From: Rhodovulum visakhapatnamense
Lineage (GTDB): Bacteria; Pseudomonadota; Alphaproteobacteria; Rhodobacterales; Rhodobacteraceae
DNA: 62,540 nt
NCBI RefSeq assembly: GCF_004365965.1
Contig: NZ_SOEB01000026.1
Coordinates: forward strand, 1 to 62,540
Direction: 5' to 3'
Position numbers and translations under genes: made by a program. This document shows positions 19,422 through 29,419 of the stretch, piece by piece; the first letter of the stretch is position 1; each line of letters starts with the position of its first letter. The notes under the pieces were generated by a model. The model was given only the letters and a program-made list of their open reading frames with translations. It was not told the origin of the DNA and did no database searches.

Positions 19422-19587
19422 CCGCTTCTGGCAACAGTGCGCGCCCTTCGGCGGTCGCTGTCTCCGGCATCAAGGGCAATCGCGCGAGGGCTTTGACGCC
19501 CCTCCGGCGCTCTGGCAAACTGACCTTGTCTATCTGCGTCTTGGTGGGGGCCATGGCAGATGTGACCGGACCGAAAGGAACGATCGC

Positions 19588-20352
19588 ATGGGAACCCACT
19601 ACGGTGGCAGCTTCAGCTTTGTCCCGCCGCAGGCCCTGGCCGCGTCTTTTGCCGCCGCGCTGCAACCGGCGATGCGCCGCTACGAGGTGCGGGGGATGAC
19701 CCCGGACGGGACCCCGCAGGACTTTGCCCGCGCCATGCCCGCCGACCCGCATGTCGACGAGGCATTCTGCGCCTTTGCACACGGCACCCTGATCGCCACC
19801 CCGCAAGGCCCGGTCGCGGTCGAGGATCTGGCGCCCGGCATGACCGTCGAGACCGCCGGGGCCGGGCCGCAGCCCCTGCTTTGGGTCGGGTCGACCATGC
19901 TGGCCCCGCCGACCGACCGGCGCGGCGAGATCCCGGTTCTGACCCGGATCACCGCCGACAGCCTGGGGTTGGGGCGGCCGATGCCCGATCTGGTGCTGGG
20001 GCCCCGGGCGCGGATGCTGGTGCGCCATCCGGGCTGCCGCGCCCTGACCGGGGCCGAGGCGGCCTTCGCCCCCGCCACCGGCTTTGTCGACGGCATGGCG
20101 CTGATCGCGCTGCGCGTCGTGCGGCCGACCCGCGTCTTCCATCTTGCGCTGAGCGGCCAGCAGGTGCTGCTGGCCAACGGGGTCGAGGTGGAAAGCTATC
20201 ACCCCGGCGAGAACGCCAGCCTCCTGATCGACAATGGCAACCGGATGCGGTTCCTGTCGCTCTTTCCGCATGTCAGCGGATTCTCGGGATTCGGCGCGAT
20301 GCCGGTGCCGCGCCTGAACGCCTTCGAACTGGACGGGCTGAACGCCGCCTGA
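19588..20352 (+). CDS. Hint (hedgehog/intein) domain-containing protein
   Basis: 254-residue protein with a Hint domain from about residue 60 (FAHGTLIATPQGPVAVEDLAPGM ... PLLWVGS) to about 215. Such domains in Rhodobacterales often sit in proteins related to RTX or surface proteins. The position normally held by the nucleophilic cysteine in CFxxGT is Ala62 here (AFAHGT), with Cys61 one residue earlier, so self-splicing or cleavage is doubtful. There is no signal peptide. A separate Lrp gene converges downstream. Confidence 0.85.
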   Translation: MGTHYGGSFSFVPPQALAASFAAALQPAMRRYEVRGMTPDGTPQDFARAMPADPHVDEAFCAFAHGTLIATPQGPVAVEDLAPGMTVETAGAGPQPLLWVGSTMLAPPTDRRGEIPVLTRITADSLGLGRPMPDLVLGPRARMLVRHPGCRALTGAEAAFAPATGFVDGMALIALRVVRPTRVFHLALSGQQVLLANGVEVESYHPGENASLLIDNGNRMRFLSLFPHVSGFSGFGAMPVPRLNAFELDGLNAA

Positions 20353-20414
20353 GCCTTGCCGCCGCAGGAACGGGCCGACCGTCGGCCCGGGCCCCCTTGT
20401 CAAAGCGACCTTGC

Positions 20415-20915
20415 TCAGGCGCTCTTGCTCAGCCGTGCCTCGAGCACGTCGAAGGGCACGCCCGGTTCATCCTTGGCGCAGCGGATCACCAGCGAGGTCT
20501 TGACGCTGGCCACGTTCTCGGCGGCGGTCAGTTCCTCGGTCAGGAAGCTCTGGAAGGTCGAGAGGTCGGGCGCCACGCATTTCAGGATGAAATCGACCTC
20601 ACCGTTCAGCATGTGACATTCGCGGACCAGCGGCCAGGCGCGGCAGCGCGCCTCGAATCGGGACAGATCGGCCTCGGCCTGGCTTTGCAGACCGACCATG
20701 GCGAAGACCTGAACCTCGAAGCCAAGCTCACGGGTGTTGATATCGGCATGATAGCCGCGAATGAACCCGGCCTCTTCCAGGGTGCGCACACGGCGCAGGC
20801 AGGGCGGCGCCGAAATCCCGACCCGTCGGGCCAGTTCGACATTGGTCATCCGCCCGTCGGCCTGCAGCTCGGCAAGAATCTTGCGGTCGATGGCGTCAAG
20901 TCGGCTGCCGGGCAT
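20415..20915 (-). CDS. Lrp/AsnC family transcriptional regulator
   Basis: 166-residue regulator with an N-terminal winged helix-turn-helix (DAIDRKILAELQADGRMTNVELARRVGIS) and a C-terminal RAM ligand-binding domain (GEVDFILKCVAPDLSTFQSF). The family responds to amino acids and forms octamers. The target is not obvious; the divergent neighbour is the secreted vWA gene, whose 339-bp upstream region it may bind. Confidence 0.93.
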   Translation of the reverse strand: MPGSRLDAIDRKILAELQADGRMTNVELARRVGISAPPCLRRVRTLEEAGFIRGYHADINTRELGFEVQVFAMVGLQSQAEADLSRFEARCRAWPLVRECHMLNGEVDFILKCVAPDLSTFQSFLTEELTAAENVASVKTSLVIRCAKDEPGVPFDVLEARLSKSA

Positions 20916-21254
20916 GGCTGCTCCTTCGGTTCTTTTTTCGCGGATCATATGCCTGCACGCCACTCCGCGCAATAATATTTCCCGGCCGCGCAAGATTTCT
21001 AAACTTCCCGGGCCTGACCCGCAACGCAGACCGCGATCCGCGGGCCGGCAGGGCCGACGGGACCGCATCGGCACCCGTAGCGCCAGCCGGACCGGGCGGC
21101 AATACCGAAAACCGGTCGAACAGGCTCGAATCGCTTGCCGCAACGAGATCATTCGGCAAAGCTTGCCGTAGGGGTATGCTAGGGGGGTACATCCCGTTTT
21201 GGGAAAATTGTTATCTTTGCAGTCCCTTCCATTTTTGTAGGAAGGAACATCATT
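20916..21254. promoter_or_regulatory. long divergent region between lrp-like and vWA genes with a TTGCCG palindrome
   Basis: 339 bp without a gene. It holds TTGCCG at 21135-21140 and the palindrome CGGCAA-AGC-TTGCCG at 21154-21168, so three copies of one hexamer lie within 35 bp upstream of the vWA gene. This is a candidate operator for that gene. The run just before the vWA start is AT-richer. Confidence 0.4.
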
Positions 21255-22070
21255 ATGAGCACGAAAAGCGCCCTCAAGGGGGCAACCACGGCCATCTGCA
21301 TTCTGTTCGGCGCCGGCGCCTCCAGCGCTGCCGTCATCGACCTCGGCTTTGTGCTGGACGGGTCGGGCAGCGTGAGCTCCTCGGACTTCAGCAGCGCGGC
21401 TTCGGCCCTGTCGGCCGCTCTGTCGCAAATCCCGACAAGCGGCGAGAACCAGTACCGCGTGGCGGTGACCTCTTACGGCTACGGGTCCTATACGGCTGTG
21501 CCGCCGACGATCGTGACCGCCTCCAACATCGGCTCGATCCAGGCCCAGGTGCTGACGGCCTACAAGGACAGCGGCGGCACCGACACCGCCGGGGCCATCA
21601 CCTACATCACCAATCTCTTCACCAACGACGGCGGGCTGGGCGCCACCAGCCTGATCAACATTACCACGGACGGGTCTCCGAACTCGCAATCCGCCACCGA
21701 AGCCGCCGCGCTGGCCGCGAATGTGGCGGGCATCGACGGGATCAGCTTCGAGGCGGTCGGCAGCGGCGTCAGCAGTTCGTCCGCGCAAGGGGACATGGCG
21801 CGGATCGCAGGGCTTGGCACCAGCGGTGACGCGGATGCCGGGGTGATCGCGAACGATCTCGACAACCTGCCGAACGCGACGACGACGGGCTTCGTGATCC
21901 CGGTCGCCAATTTCACCGCCTATGGCGCGGCGATCGAGGCGAAGATCGGTCAGGTGATCGACGATACCGGCGGCAATACCGGCGTGGTTCCGCTGCCGGC
22001 GGCGATGCCGATGCTGCTGGCCGGACTCGGCGCCTTCGGCTTCCTCCGCCGCCGCGGCGCCGCGGCCTGA
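21255..22070 (+). CDS. secreted vWA-domain protein with VPLPA-CTERM sorting signal
   Basis: 271 residues. A signal peptide ends near SSAAV. A von Willebrand A domain follows, with the metal-ion (MIDAS) motif DGSGS and the later TTDG element. The C-terminus is a VPLPA-CTERM signal: VPLPAAMPMLLAGLG, a hydrophobic helix, then RRR. Such proteins are cut by a rhombosortase or exosortase-type enzyme and shown on the surface or released with exopolysaccharide. The mature part is rich in Ser, Ala and Thr. A strong terminator follows. Confidence 0.9.
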   Translation: MSTKSALKGATTAICILFGAGASSAAVIDLGFVLDGSGSVSSSDFSSAASALSAALSQIPTSGENQYRVAVTSYGYGSYTAVPPTIVTASNIGSIQAQVLTAYKDSGGTDTAGAITYITNLFTNDGGLGATSLINITTDGSPNSQSATEAAALAANVAGIDGISFEAVGSGVSSSSAQGDMARIAGLGTSGDADAGVIANDLDNLPNATTTGFVIPVANFTAYGAAIEAKIGQVIDDTGGNTGVVPLPAAMPMLLAGLGAFGFLRRRGAAA

Positions 22071-22130
22071 GACAGCCGTCGGCCCGTCCCGCAACCGGGG
22101 CGGGGCCGAACGGCCTGAACGCAACATCGG

Positions 22131-22156
22131 AAGGCCCGCGTCACCGCGCGGGCCTT
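22131..22156 (+). terminator. rho-independent terminator after the vWA gene
   Basis: Perfect 10-bp stem AAGGCCCGCG / CGCGGGCCTT with a 6-nt loop, followed by TCCTTTCTT. It lies 60 bp after the vWA stop and could also serve the convergent gene at 22188. Confidence 0.8.
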
Positions 22157-22187
22157 TCCTTTCTTCGATCCGGTCCGCAGGCGACCG

Positions 22188-24167
<1,980 letters not shown>

Positions 24168-24409
24168 ACCGCCACGCCGTCCCGGCACGACTGTTCCGCG
24201 ATGGGCGGCGCCGACAAGACCCTGTTTCCCGGGCACTGCCAATCTGCGGAAAAAAACGCATATACTGTCGAAAATGCGGCGTGCCTGACCTTTTTGGGAG
24301 ATTCCCGGGGCAATGGCTTGCAACGCGCGCGGGTTGCGGGATAAGCCGCACCCGACCCGGGCCACGGCCCGCCCTGCCGCGCATTCCGCATGATTCTCCA
24401 GGTCCAGTT

Positions 24410-26119
24410 ATGTCGATTTCAAATCTCGCTCCGATCCCCGAACTTTATGTCTCGTATGAAAGCGCCCAGAAGCTGAAGGTCGAAGCGGGCGACCTGCCCA
24501 GCTGGGATCTGACGCCGCGCCAGATCTGCGATCTGGAACTTCTGATGAATGGCGGGTTCAACCCGCTGAAGGGCTTTCTCGATCAGGCCGATTACGACAG
24601 CGTGGTCGAACGGATGCGGCTCGAGGACGGCACGCTCTGGCCGATGCCGATCACGCTCGACGTCTCGACCGAGTTCGCCGACAAGATCGAGATCGGGCAG
24701 GACATAGCGCTGCGCGACCAGGAAGGCGTGATCCTCGGTACCATGACCGTGACCTCGCGCTGGGAACCCGACAAGCATCGCGAGGCCGAAAAGGTCTTCG
24801 GCGCCGACGATCTGGCGCATCCGGCGGTCTATTACCTGCACCATACCGCGGGCCGGATCTATCTGGGCGGCCCGGTCACCGGCATCCAGCCGCCCGTGCA
24901 TTACGATTTCCGCGCCCGCCGCGACACCCCGAACGAGCTGCGCGCCTATTTCCGCAAGCTGGGCTGGCGCCGGATCGTGGCGTTCCAGACCCGGAACCCG
25001 CTGCACCGCGCCCACCAGGAACTGACCTTCCGCGCCGCCCGCGAGGCCCAGGCGAACCTGCTGATCCATCCGGTCGTCGGCATGACGAAACCCGGCGATG
25101 TCGATCACTTCACCCGGGTCCGCTGCTACGAGGCGGTGCTGGACAAGTACCCGCAGGCCACCACCACGATGAGCCTTCTGAACCTCGCGATGCGGATGGC
25201 CGGTCCGCGCGAGGCGGTCTGGCACGGGCTGATCCGCAAGAACCACGGCTGCACCCATTTCATCGTCGGCCGCGACCATGCCGGCCCGGGCAAGAACTCG
25301 GCCGGCGAGGATTTCTACGGCCCCTATGACGCGCAGGAGCTGTTCCGCCAGCACCAGGACGAGATCGGCATCGAGATGGTCGATTTCCGTCACATGGTCT
25401 ATGTGCAGGAACGCGCCCAGTACGAACCCGCCGACGAGATCGAAGAGGGCGTGACCGTTCTCAACATCTCGGGCACGGAACTCCGCCGCCGTCTGGCCGA
25501 GGGGCTTGAGATCCCGGAATGGTTCTCCTTCCCCGAAGTGGTGTCCGAGCTGCGCAAGACCCGCCCCGCGCGGTCGAAACAGGGCTTTACCGTGTTCTTC
25601 ACCGGGCTTTCGGGGTCCGGCAAGTCGACCATCGCCAACGCGGTGATGGTCAAGCTGATGGAGATGGGCGGCCGTCCGGTGACGCTTCTGGATGGCGACG
25701 TGGTGCGCAAGCACCTGTCCTCGGAACTGGGCTTCTCGAAGGAACATCGCGACATCAACATCCGCCGGATCGGCTATGTCGCCTCCGAGATCACCAAGAA
25801 TGGCGGCATCGCCATCTGCGCGCCGATCGCGCCCTATTCGGCGACCCGGCGCGGGGTGCGCGAGATGATCGAGGCCTATGGCGCCTTCTGCGAGGTGCAT
25901 GTGGCCACCCCGCTGGAGGAATGCGAGAAGCGCGACCGCAAGGGGCTCTACAAGCTCGCCCGCGAAGGCAAGATCAAGGAATTCACCGGTATCTCGGACC
26001 CTTACGAGGCGCCCGAGACGCCCGAGCTTCGGGTCGACACCACCGGGATCGACGTCGACAATTGCGCCCAGCAGGTGATCCTCAAGCTCGAACAGATGGG
26101 CCTGATCGCCGGTCGCTGA
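24410..26119 (+). CDS. bifunctional sulfate adenylyltransferase / adenylylsulfate kinase
   Basis: 569-residue Sat-CysC fusion, converting sulfate to APS and then PAPS. The ATP sulfurylase part (about 1-390) shows FQTRNPLHRAH and GRDHAGPG. The kinase part shows Walker A GLSGSGKST near residue 400, DGDVVRKHLS and the lid segment (KGLYKLAREGKIKEFTGISDPYEAP). Order and length match the Rhodobacteraceae fusion. It sits between trxB/RES and metY, so the block serves sulfur assimilation. The 242-bp upstream region has TATACT at 24261-24266 as a possible -10 element. Confidence 0.96.
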   Translation: MSISNLAPIPELYVSYESAQKLKVEAGDLPSWDLTPRQICDLELLMNGGFNPLKGFLDQADYDSVVERMRLEDGTLWPMPITLDVSTEFADKIEIGQDIALRDQEGVILGTMTVTSRWEPDKHREAEKVFGADDLAHPAVYYLHHTAGRIYLGGPVTGIQPPVHYDFRARRDTPNELRAYFRKLGWRRIVAFQTRNPLHRAHQELTFRAAREAQANLLIHPVVGMTKPGDVDHFTRVRCYEAVLDKYPQATTTMSLLNLAMRMAGPREAVWHGLIRKNHGCTHFIVGRDHAGPGKNSAGEDFYGPYDAQELFRQHQDEIGIEMVDFRHMVYVQERAQYEPADEIEEGVTVLNISGTELRRRLAEGLEIPEWFSFPEVVSELRKTRPARSKQGFTVFFTGLSGSGKSTIANAVMVKLMEMGGRPVTLLDGDVVRKHLSSELGFSKEHRDINIRRIGYVASEITKNGGIAICAPIAPYSATRRGVREMIEAYGAFCEVHVATPLEECEKRDRKGLYKLAREGKIKEFTGISDPYEAPETPELRVDTTGIDVDNCAQQVILKLEQMGLIAGR

Positions 26120-26141
26120 GGCCCGGCAGAACGCAAGACAG

Positions 26142-26169
26142 ACGCGCCGCCCCGTCACGGGCGGCGCGT
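26142..26169 (+). terminator. rho-independent terminator after Sat-CysC
   Basis: Perfect 11-bp stem ACGCGCCGCCC / GGGCGGCGCGT with loop CGTCAC, followed by TTCCGTTTC. It lies 22 bp after the stop codon. Confidence 0.8.
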
Positions 26170-26189
26170 TTCCGTTTCGGCCCGCCCCG

Positions 26190-27171
26190 CCGCGCCCCAT
26201 GCCGGCATCGCGCCGGGGGACGGCCTGACCGAGGCGAAGGCTGCCCGCGGTCAATATCGCCGTGCTGGGCCTGGCCGGGCCGCTGACTTGCAAAGCCCTG
26301 CTGTTCGCGGCCCCGTTGCGCACCGCGGATCCGGGCTTTGCCGGGCGGCCGTTCGTGGCAGAACCGCCCCCCGGCCCGCTTGGGCCGAGGATCCGAGGAT
26401 TGCTCCCCCCCTCTTCAGGCCTGCGTCTTCGGCACCGCCTGTCCGCAAGGCGACACGATCGAGGCGTTGCCGGCGCTGCCCGAAGGCGAGCCGACCCTCT
26501 TCGCCAAGAGCGCCCCGCTGGTCAGGAGCGTGCGCTTGTCGCTGACCAACGATGTCGCGCGGCCCTCGCCATCGCAGTAGCGCAAGGGGATCTGGCCGGT
26601 GCCCTCGCTTTACGGCCCAGGCTCCCAAGCGATCTGGCGAACGCTTCATGCGCGCTGCGGGCGCGACTTCGGCCGTTCGCTCGGCATTGACCGGCCTGTC
26701 GATCACTTGCGGCGCTCTCTCTGTTTCAAAACGGGCCGGTTCTTCGCCGCCTGCACGATCTGGTCTTCCAGCCGCTCGCCCCCCGGCGCAATCAGGTCGC
26801 CTTGCCGTCGGCGGTCCATGCCGAGGACGGCGGGCGGCCCGGGTCCCGGCGGAACGGGCTCGACGGCGATGTCACCTGGTGTTGGCAGCCGCGGCCCCCA
26901 TTTCCCTGCGCGGCAAAGCGACCCGGCCATGGCGGCGCTGGCGCTGCAGGGAATCCGAGGACGGCGCGCCGGTCGCGCCGCAGGCGTGCTGGGTCCGGCC
27001 GAGCGCGACCTGAGCGAGCGGCTTCGGCATCCTGGCGCGTCGTGAGGACAGCGCCGGGGTATTTGGGCCAGGAAGAAGGACGGGGGTGCGCGCGGGCAAG
27101 GCCCGCGGGAAGGGCGTTCGCCGGGCACGGATACGCGCGGGACGGGTGTTCTTTTCAGGCGGCTCGTGTTG
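26190..27171. other. gene-free 1-kb interval upstream of metY
   Basis: About 1 kb with no frame that has a ribosome site, a recognisable domain and the codon bias of neighbouring genes. Several overlapping open frames of 80-150 codons exist on both strands, but their translations are low-complexity Arg/Ala/Pro, as expected from GC-rich non-coding or decayed DNA. I found no terminal inverted repeats or transposase motifs. A perfect 7-bp hairpin (CGCGGGC-AAG-GCCCGCG) lies at 27091-27107. It is the largest empty stretch in the window and may be a decayed gene. Confidence 0.5.
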
Positions 27172-27211
27172 CCCGGTGCAAGGCGATGGCCTAATGCTTC
27201 GAAAAACCGGG
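27172..27211 (+). promoter_or_regulatory. structured leader upstream of metY
   Basis: CCCGGT (27172-27177) pairs with ACCGGG (27206-27211). The loop contains a second hairpin, AGGC-GATG-GCCT, and an A-rich segment just before the closing strand. The structure ends close to the metY ribosome site. Methionine genes in this group are often riboswitch-controlled, but I could not match it to SAM-II or SAM/SAH patterns, so the class is open. Confidence 0.3.
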
Positions 27212-27231
27212 AACAGGGGAGTTCCGATCCG

Positions 27232-28518
27232 ATGAGCCAAGAACGTCCGTACGGGTTCGACACGTTGCAGATCCATGCCGGGGCCAAGCCCGACCCGGCC
27301 ACCGGCGCACGCCAGGTGCCGATCTATCAGACCACCTCCTATGTCTTTCGCGATGCCGCGCATGCGGCGGCGCTGTTCGGGCTGAAGGAGGTGGGCTTCA
27401 TCTATTCGCGGCTGACCAACCCCACGGTGCAGGTTCTGGCCGAACGGGTGGCAGCGCTGGAAGGCGGCGCGGGCGCGGTCTGCTGTTCTTCGGGCCATGC
27501 GGCGCAGATCATGGCGCTTTTCCCGCTGATGGGGCCGGGGCGGAACGTGGTCGCGTCGACCCGGCTTTACGGCGGAACGGTCACCCAGTTCAGCCAGACC
27601 ATCAAGCGGTTCGGCTGGTCGGCGAAATTCGTCGATTTCGACGATCTCGACGCGGTCAAGGCCGCCATCGACGACGACACCCGTGCGGTTTTCTGCGAGT
27701 CGGTCGCCAATCCGGGCGGCTATGTCACCGATCTTGACGCCGTGGCCAAGGTTGCCGACGCGGCCGGGGTTCCGCTGATCGTCGACAATACCTCGGCCAC
27801 GCCCTATCTCTGCCGCCCGATCGAACATGGCGCGACACTGGTCGTGCATTCGGCCACCAAGTATCTGACCGGCAACGGTACCGTGACCGGCGGCGTGGTG
27901 GTCGATTCCGGCAAGTTCGACTGGTCGGCCAGCGACAAGTTCCCGTCGCTCTCCCAGCCCGAGCCCGCCTATCACGGCCTGAAATTCCACGAAACCTTCG
28001 GCCCCGCGGCCTTCACCTTCCATTCGATCGCCATCGGTCTGCGCGATCTGGGGATGACGATGAACCCGCAGGGCGCGCATTACACGCTGATGGGCATCGA
28101 GACCCTCAGCCTGCGGATGGAGCGGCACTGCGCCAACGCGGTCAAGGTCGCGGGCTGGCTGGAAAACCATCCCAAGGTGGCCCGCGTCACCTATGCCGGG
28201 CTGCCGTCCTCGCCCTATGCCCAGCGTGCGAAACGGATCTGTCCCAAGGGCACCGGCGGGCTGTTCACCTTCGCGCTGAAGGACGGCTATGACGCCTGCG
28301 TCAGGTTCGTCGATTCGGTGCGGCTGTTCAGCCATGTGGCGAACCTGGGCGATACCCGGTCGCTGGTGATCCATTCGGCCTCGACCACCCACGCGCAGCT
28401 GACCGAAGAGCAGCAGATCGCCGCAGGCGCCAATCCCGATGTGGTGCGCGTCTCGATCGGGATCGAGGATGCCGACGACCTGATCGCCGATCTCGACCAG
28501 GCGCTGGCGCAGATCTGA
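27232..28518 (+). CDS. metY: O-acetylhomoserine sulfhydrylase (PLP-dependent)
   Basis: 428-residue Cys/Met-metabolism PLP enzyme making homocysteine from O-acetylhomoserine and sulfide. Recognisable parts are the N-terminal FDTLQIHAGAKPDPATGARQ, YSRLTNPT, the SSGHAAQ cofactor region and the PLP lysine in HSATKYLTGNGT. The start at 27232 has GGGGAG 10 nt upstream. It is downstream of the sulfate-activation genes but transcribed separately after a 1.1-kb gap. Confidence 0.95.
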   Translation: MSQERPYGFDTLQIHAGAKPDPATGARQVPIYQTTSYVFRDAAHAAALFGLKEVGFIYSRLTNPTVQVLAERVAALEGGAGAVCCSSGHAAQIMALFPLMGPGRNVVASTRLYGGTVTQFSQTIKRFGWSAKFVDFDDLDAVKAAIDDDTRAVFCESVANPGGYVTDLDAVAKVADAAGVPLIVDNTSATPYLCRPIEHGATLVVHSATKYLTGNGTVTGGVVVDSGKFDWSASDKFPSLSQPEPAYHGLKFHETFGPAAFTFHSIAIGLRDLGMTMNPQGAHYTLMGIETLSLRMERHCANAVKVAGWLENHPKVARVTYAGLPSSPYAQRAKRICPKGTGGLFTFALKDGYDACVRFVDSVRLFSHVANLGDTRSLVIHSASTTHAQLTEEQQIAAGANPDVVRVSIGIEDADDLIADLDQALAQI

Positions 28519-28524
28519 CGAATG

Positions 28525-28550
28525 GGCCGCATCCCCACGGGGGCGCGGCC
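28525..28550. terminator. hairpin between convergent metY and SIMPL genes
   Basis: Stem GGCCGC / GCGGCC enclosing an inner CCCC-AC-GGGG stem, followed by TTGTT on the plus strand. It lies between two convergent stops and may serve both directions; the T-run is weak. Confidence 0.5.
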
Positions 28551-28563
28551 TTGTTGCATGGGC

Positions 28564-29250
28564 CTATTCGGCGTCGGTCAGCTCGAAGACCATGGTGACA
28601 GTGGCATCCAGCTCCAGTTCGCCCGCGGCCATCGGCATCGACTCGCCCAGCGCCCGCGCCGCCATCTTCATCGGCACCGGCGCCTCGGCGCCCTCCTCGC
28701 TCAGCGAAACCAGCGGGCCGAGCCCCTGCCCCGAGGCCTCGGCGAACAGCCGGGCCTTGCGCATCGCCTCGGCCACCGCGGCGCGGCGAGCCTCATCGAG
28801 AACCGGGCCGGGCTCCTGCAACCCGAAGCTGAGGCTGTCGAGCGTGTTGGCGCCCTGGCCGATCACCGTGTCGAGCAGCGGCCCGAGCCCGTCCAGCGCC
28901 CGCACCCGCACGGTGACGCCGTTCGAGGCGCTGTAGCCGGTAATCTTGCGGTCGGACCCGCTGGAATAGTCGGTCCAGACCGGCGAAAGGCTGAGCCCCG
29001 AGGTCTGGATGTCGCGGTCTTCAAGCCCGGCCGCGCGCAGTCCGGACAGCACGTCGGTCAGATCGGCCGACACCCGGTCCATCGCCTCGGACGCGGTGCG
29101 GGCCTCATGGCTCACGCCCAGCCGGATCGTCGCCATATCGGGCGCTGCGGTGGCGGTGCCGGTGCCGGTCACGCGCAGTTCGGGCGCGGCAGCAGAGGCC
29201 ACCGGGACCGCCAGCACCGCGACCAGCAGGGCAAGGGGGGCAAGACGCAT
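28564..29250 (-). CDS. SIMPL (DUF541) domain periplasmic protein
   Basis: 228 residues with a signal peptide ending near ASAAAPELRV, then a SIMPL domain: VTGTGTATAAPDMATIRLGV, GYSASNGVTVRVR and the C-terminal RRAAVAEAMRKARLFAEASG. The family is periplasmic or surface-exposed and linked to oxidative stress defence, without a known activity. Full length, single gene, divergent from the large hybrid membrane protein. Confidence 0.88.
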   Translation of the reverse strand: MRLAPLALLVAVLAVPVASAAAPELRVTGTGTATAAPDMATIRLGVSHEARTASEAMDRVSADLTDVLSGLRAAGLEDRDIQTSGLSLSPVWTDYSSGSDRKITGYSASNGVTVRVRALDGLGPLLDTVIGQGANTLDSLSFGLQEPGPVLDEARRAAVAEAMRKARLFAEASGQGLGPLVSLSEEGAEAPVPMKMAARALGESMPMAAGELELDATVTMVFELTDAE

Positions 29251-29419
29251 GAAAACTCTCCTTGTTCTTTCGGTCGTCCTTAGGTGGCGCTTGGCCGGAC
29301 TGCGGCAAGTCGCAGGCGGTCACGCTGTGCCGTCCCCCCTTCTGCCAGTCGGCGGTTTCCTGCTATAGTCCGCGGGATCGAGCTATGGACCCGGGGCATA
29401 ACCGGTGTAGAGAGCCGCA

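Noticed and set aside
26190..27171. Transposase remnant or IS element
   Set aside because: No terminal inverted repeats, target duplication or DDE-type motifs could be found in any frame.
27040..27231. SAM-II or SAM/SAH riboswitch before metY
   Set aside because: The hairpin arrangement is suggestive but the conserved loop sequences I remember for these classes do not match, so it is kept as an unclassified leader.
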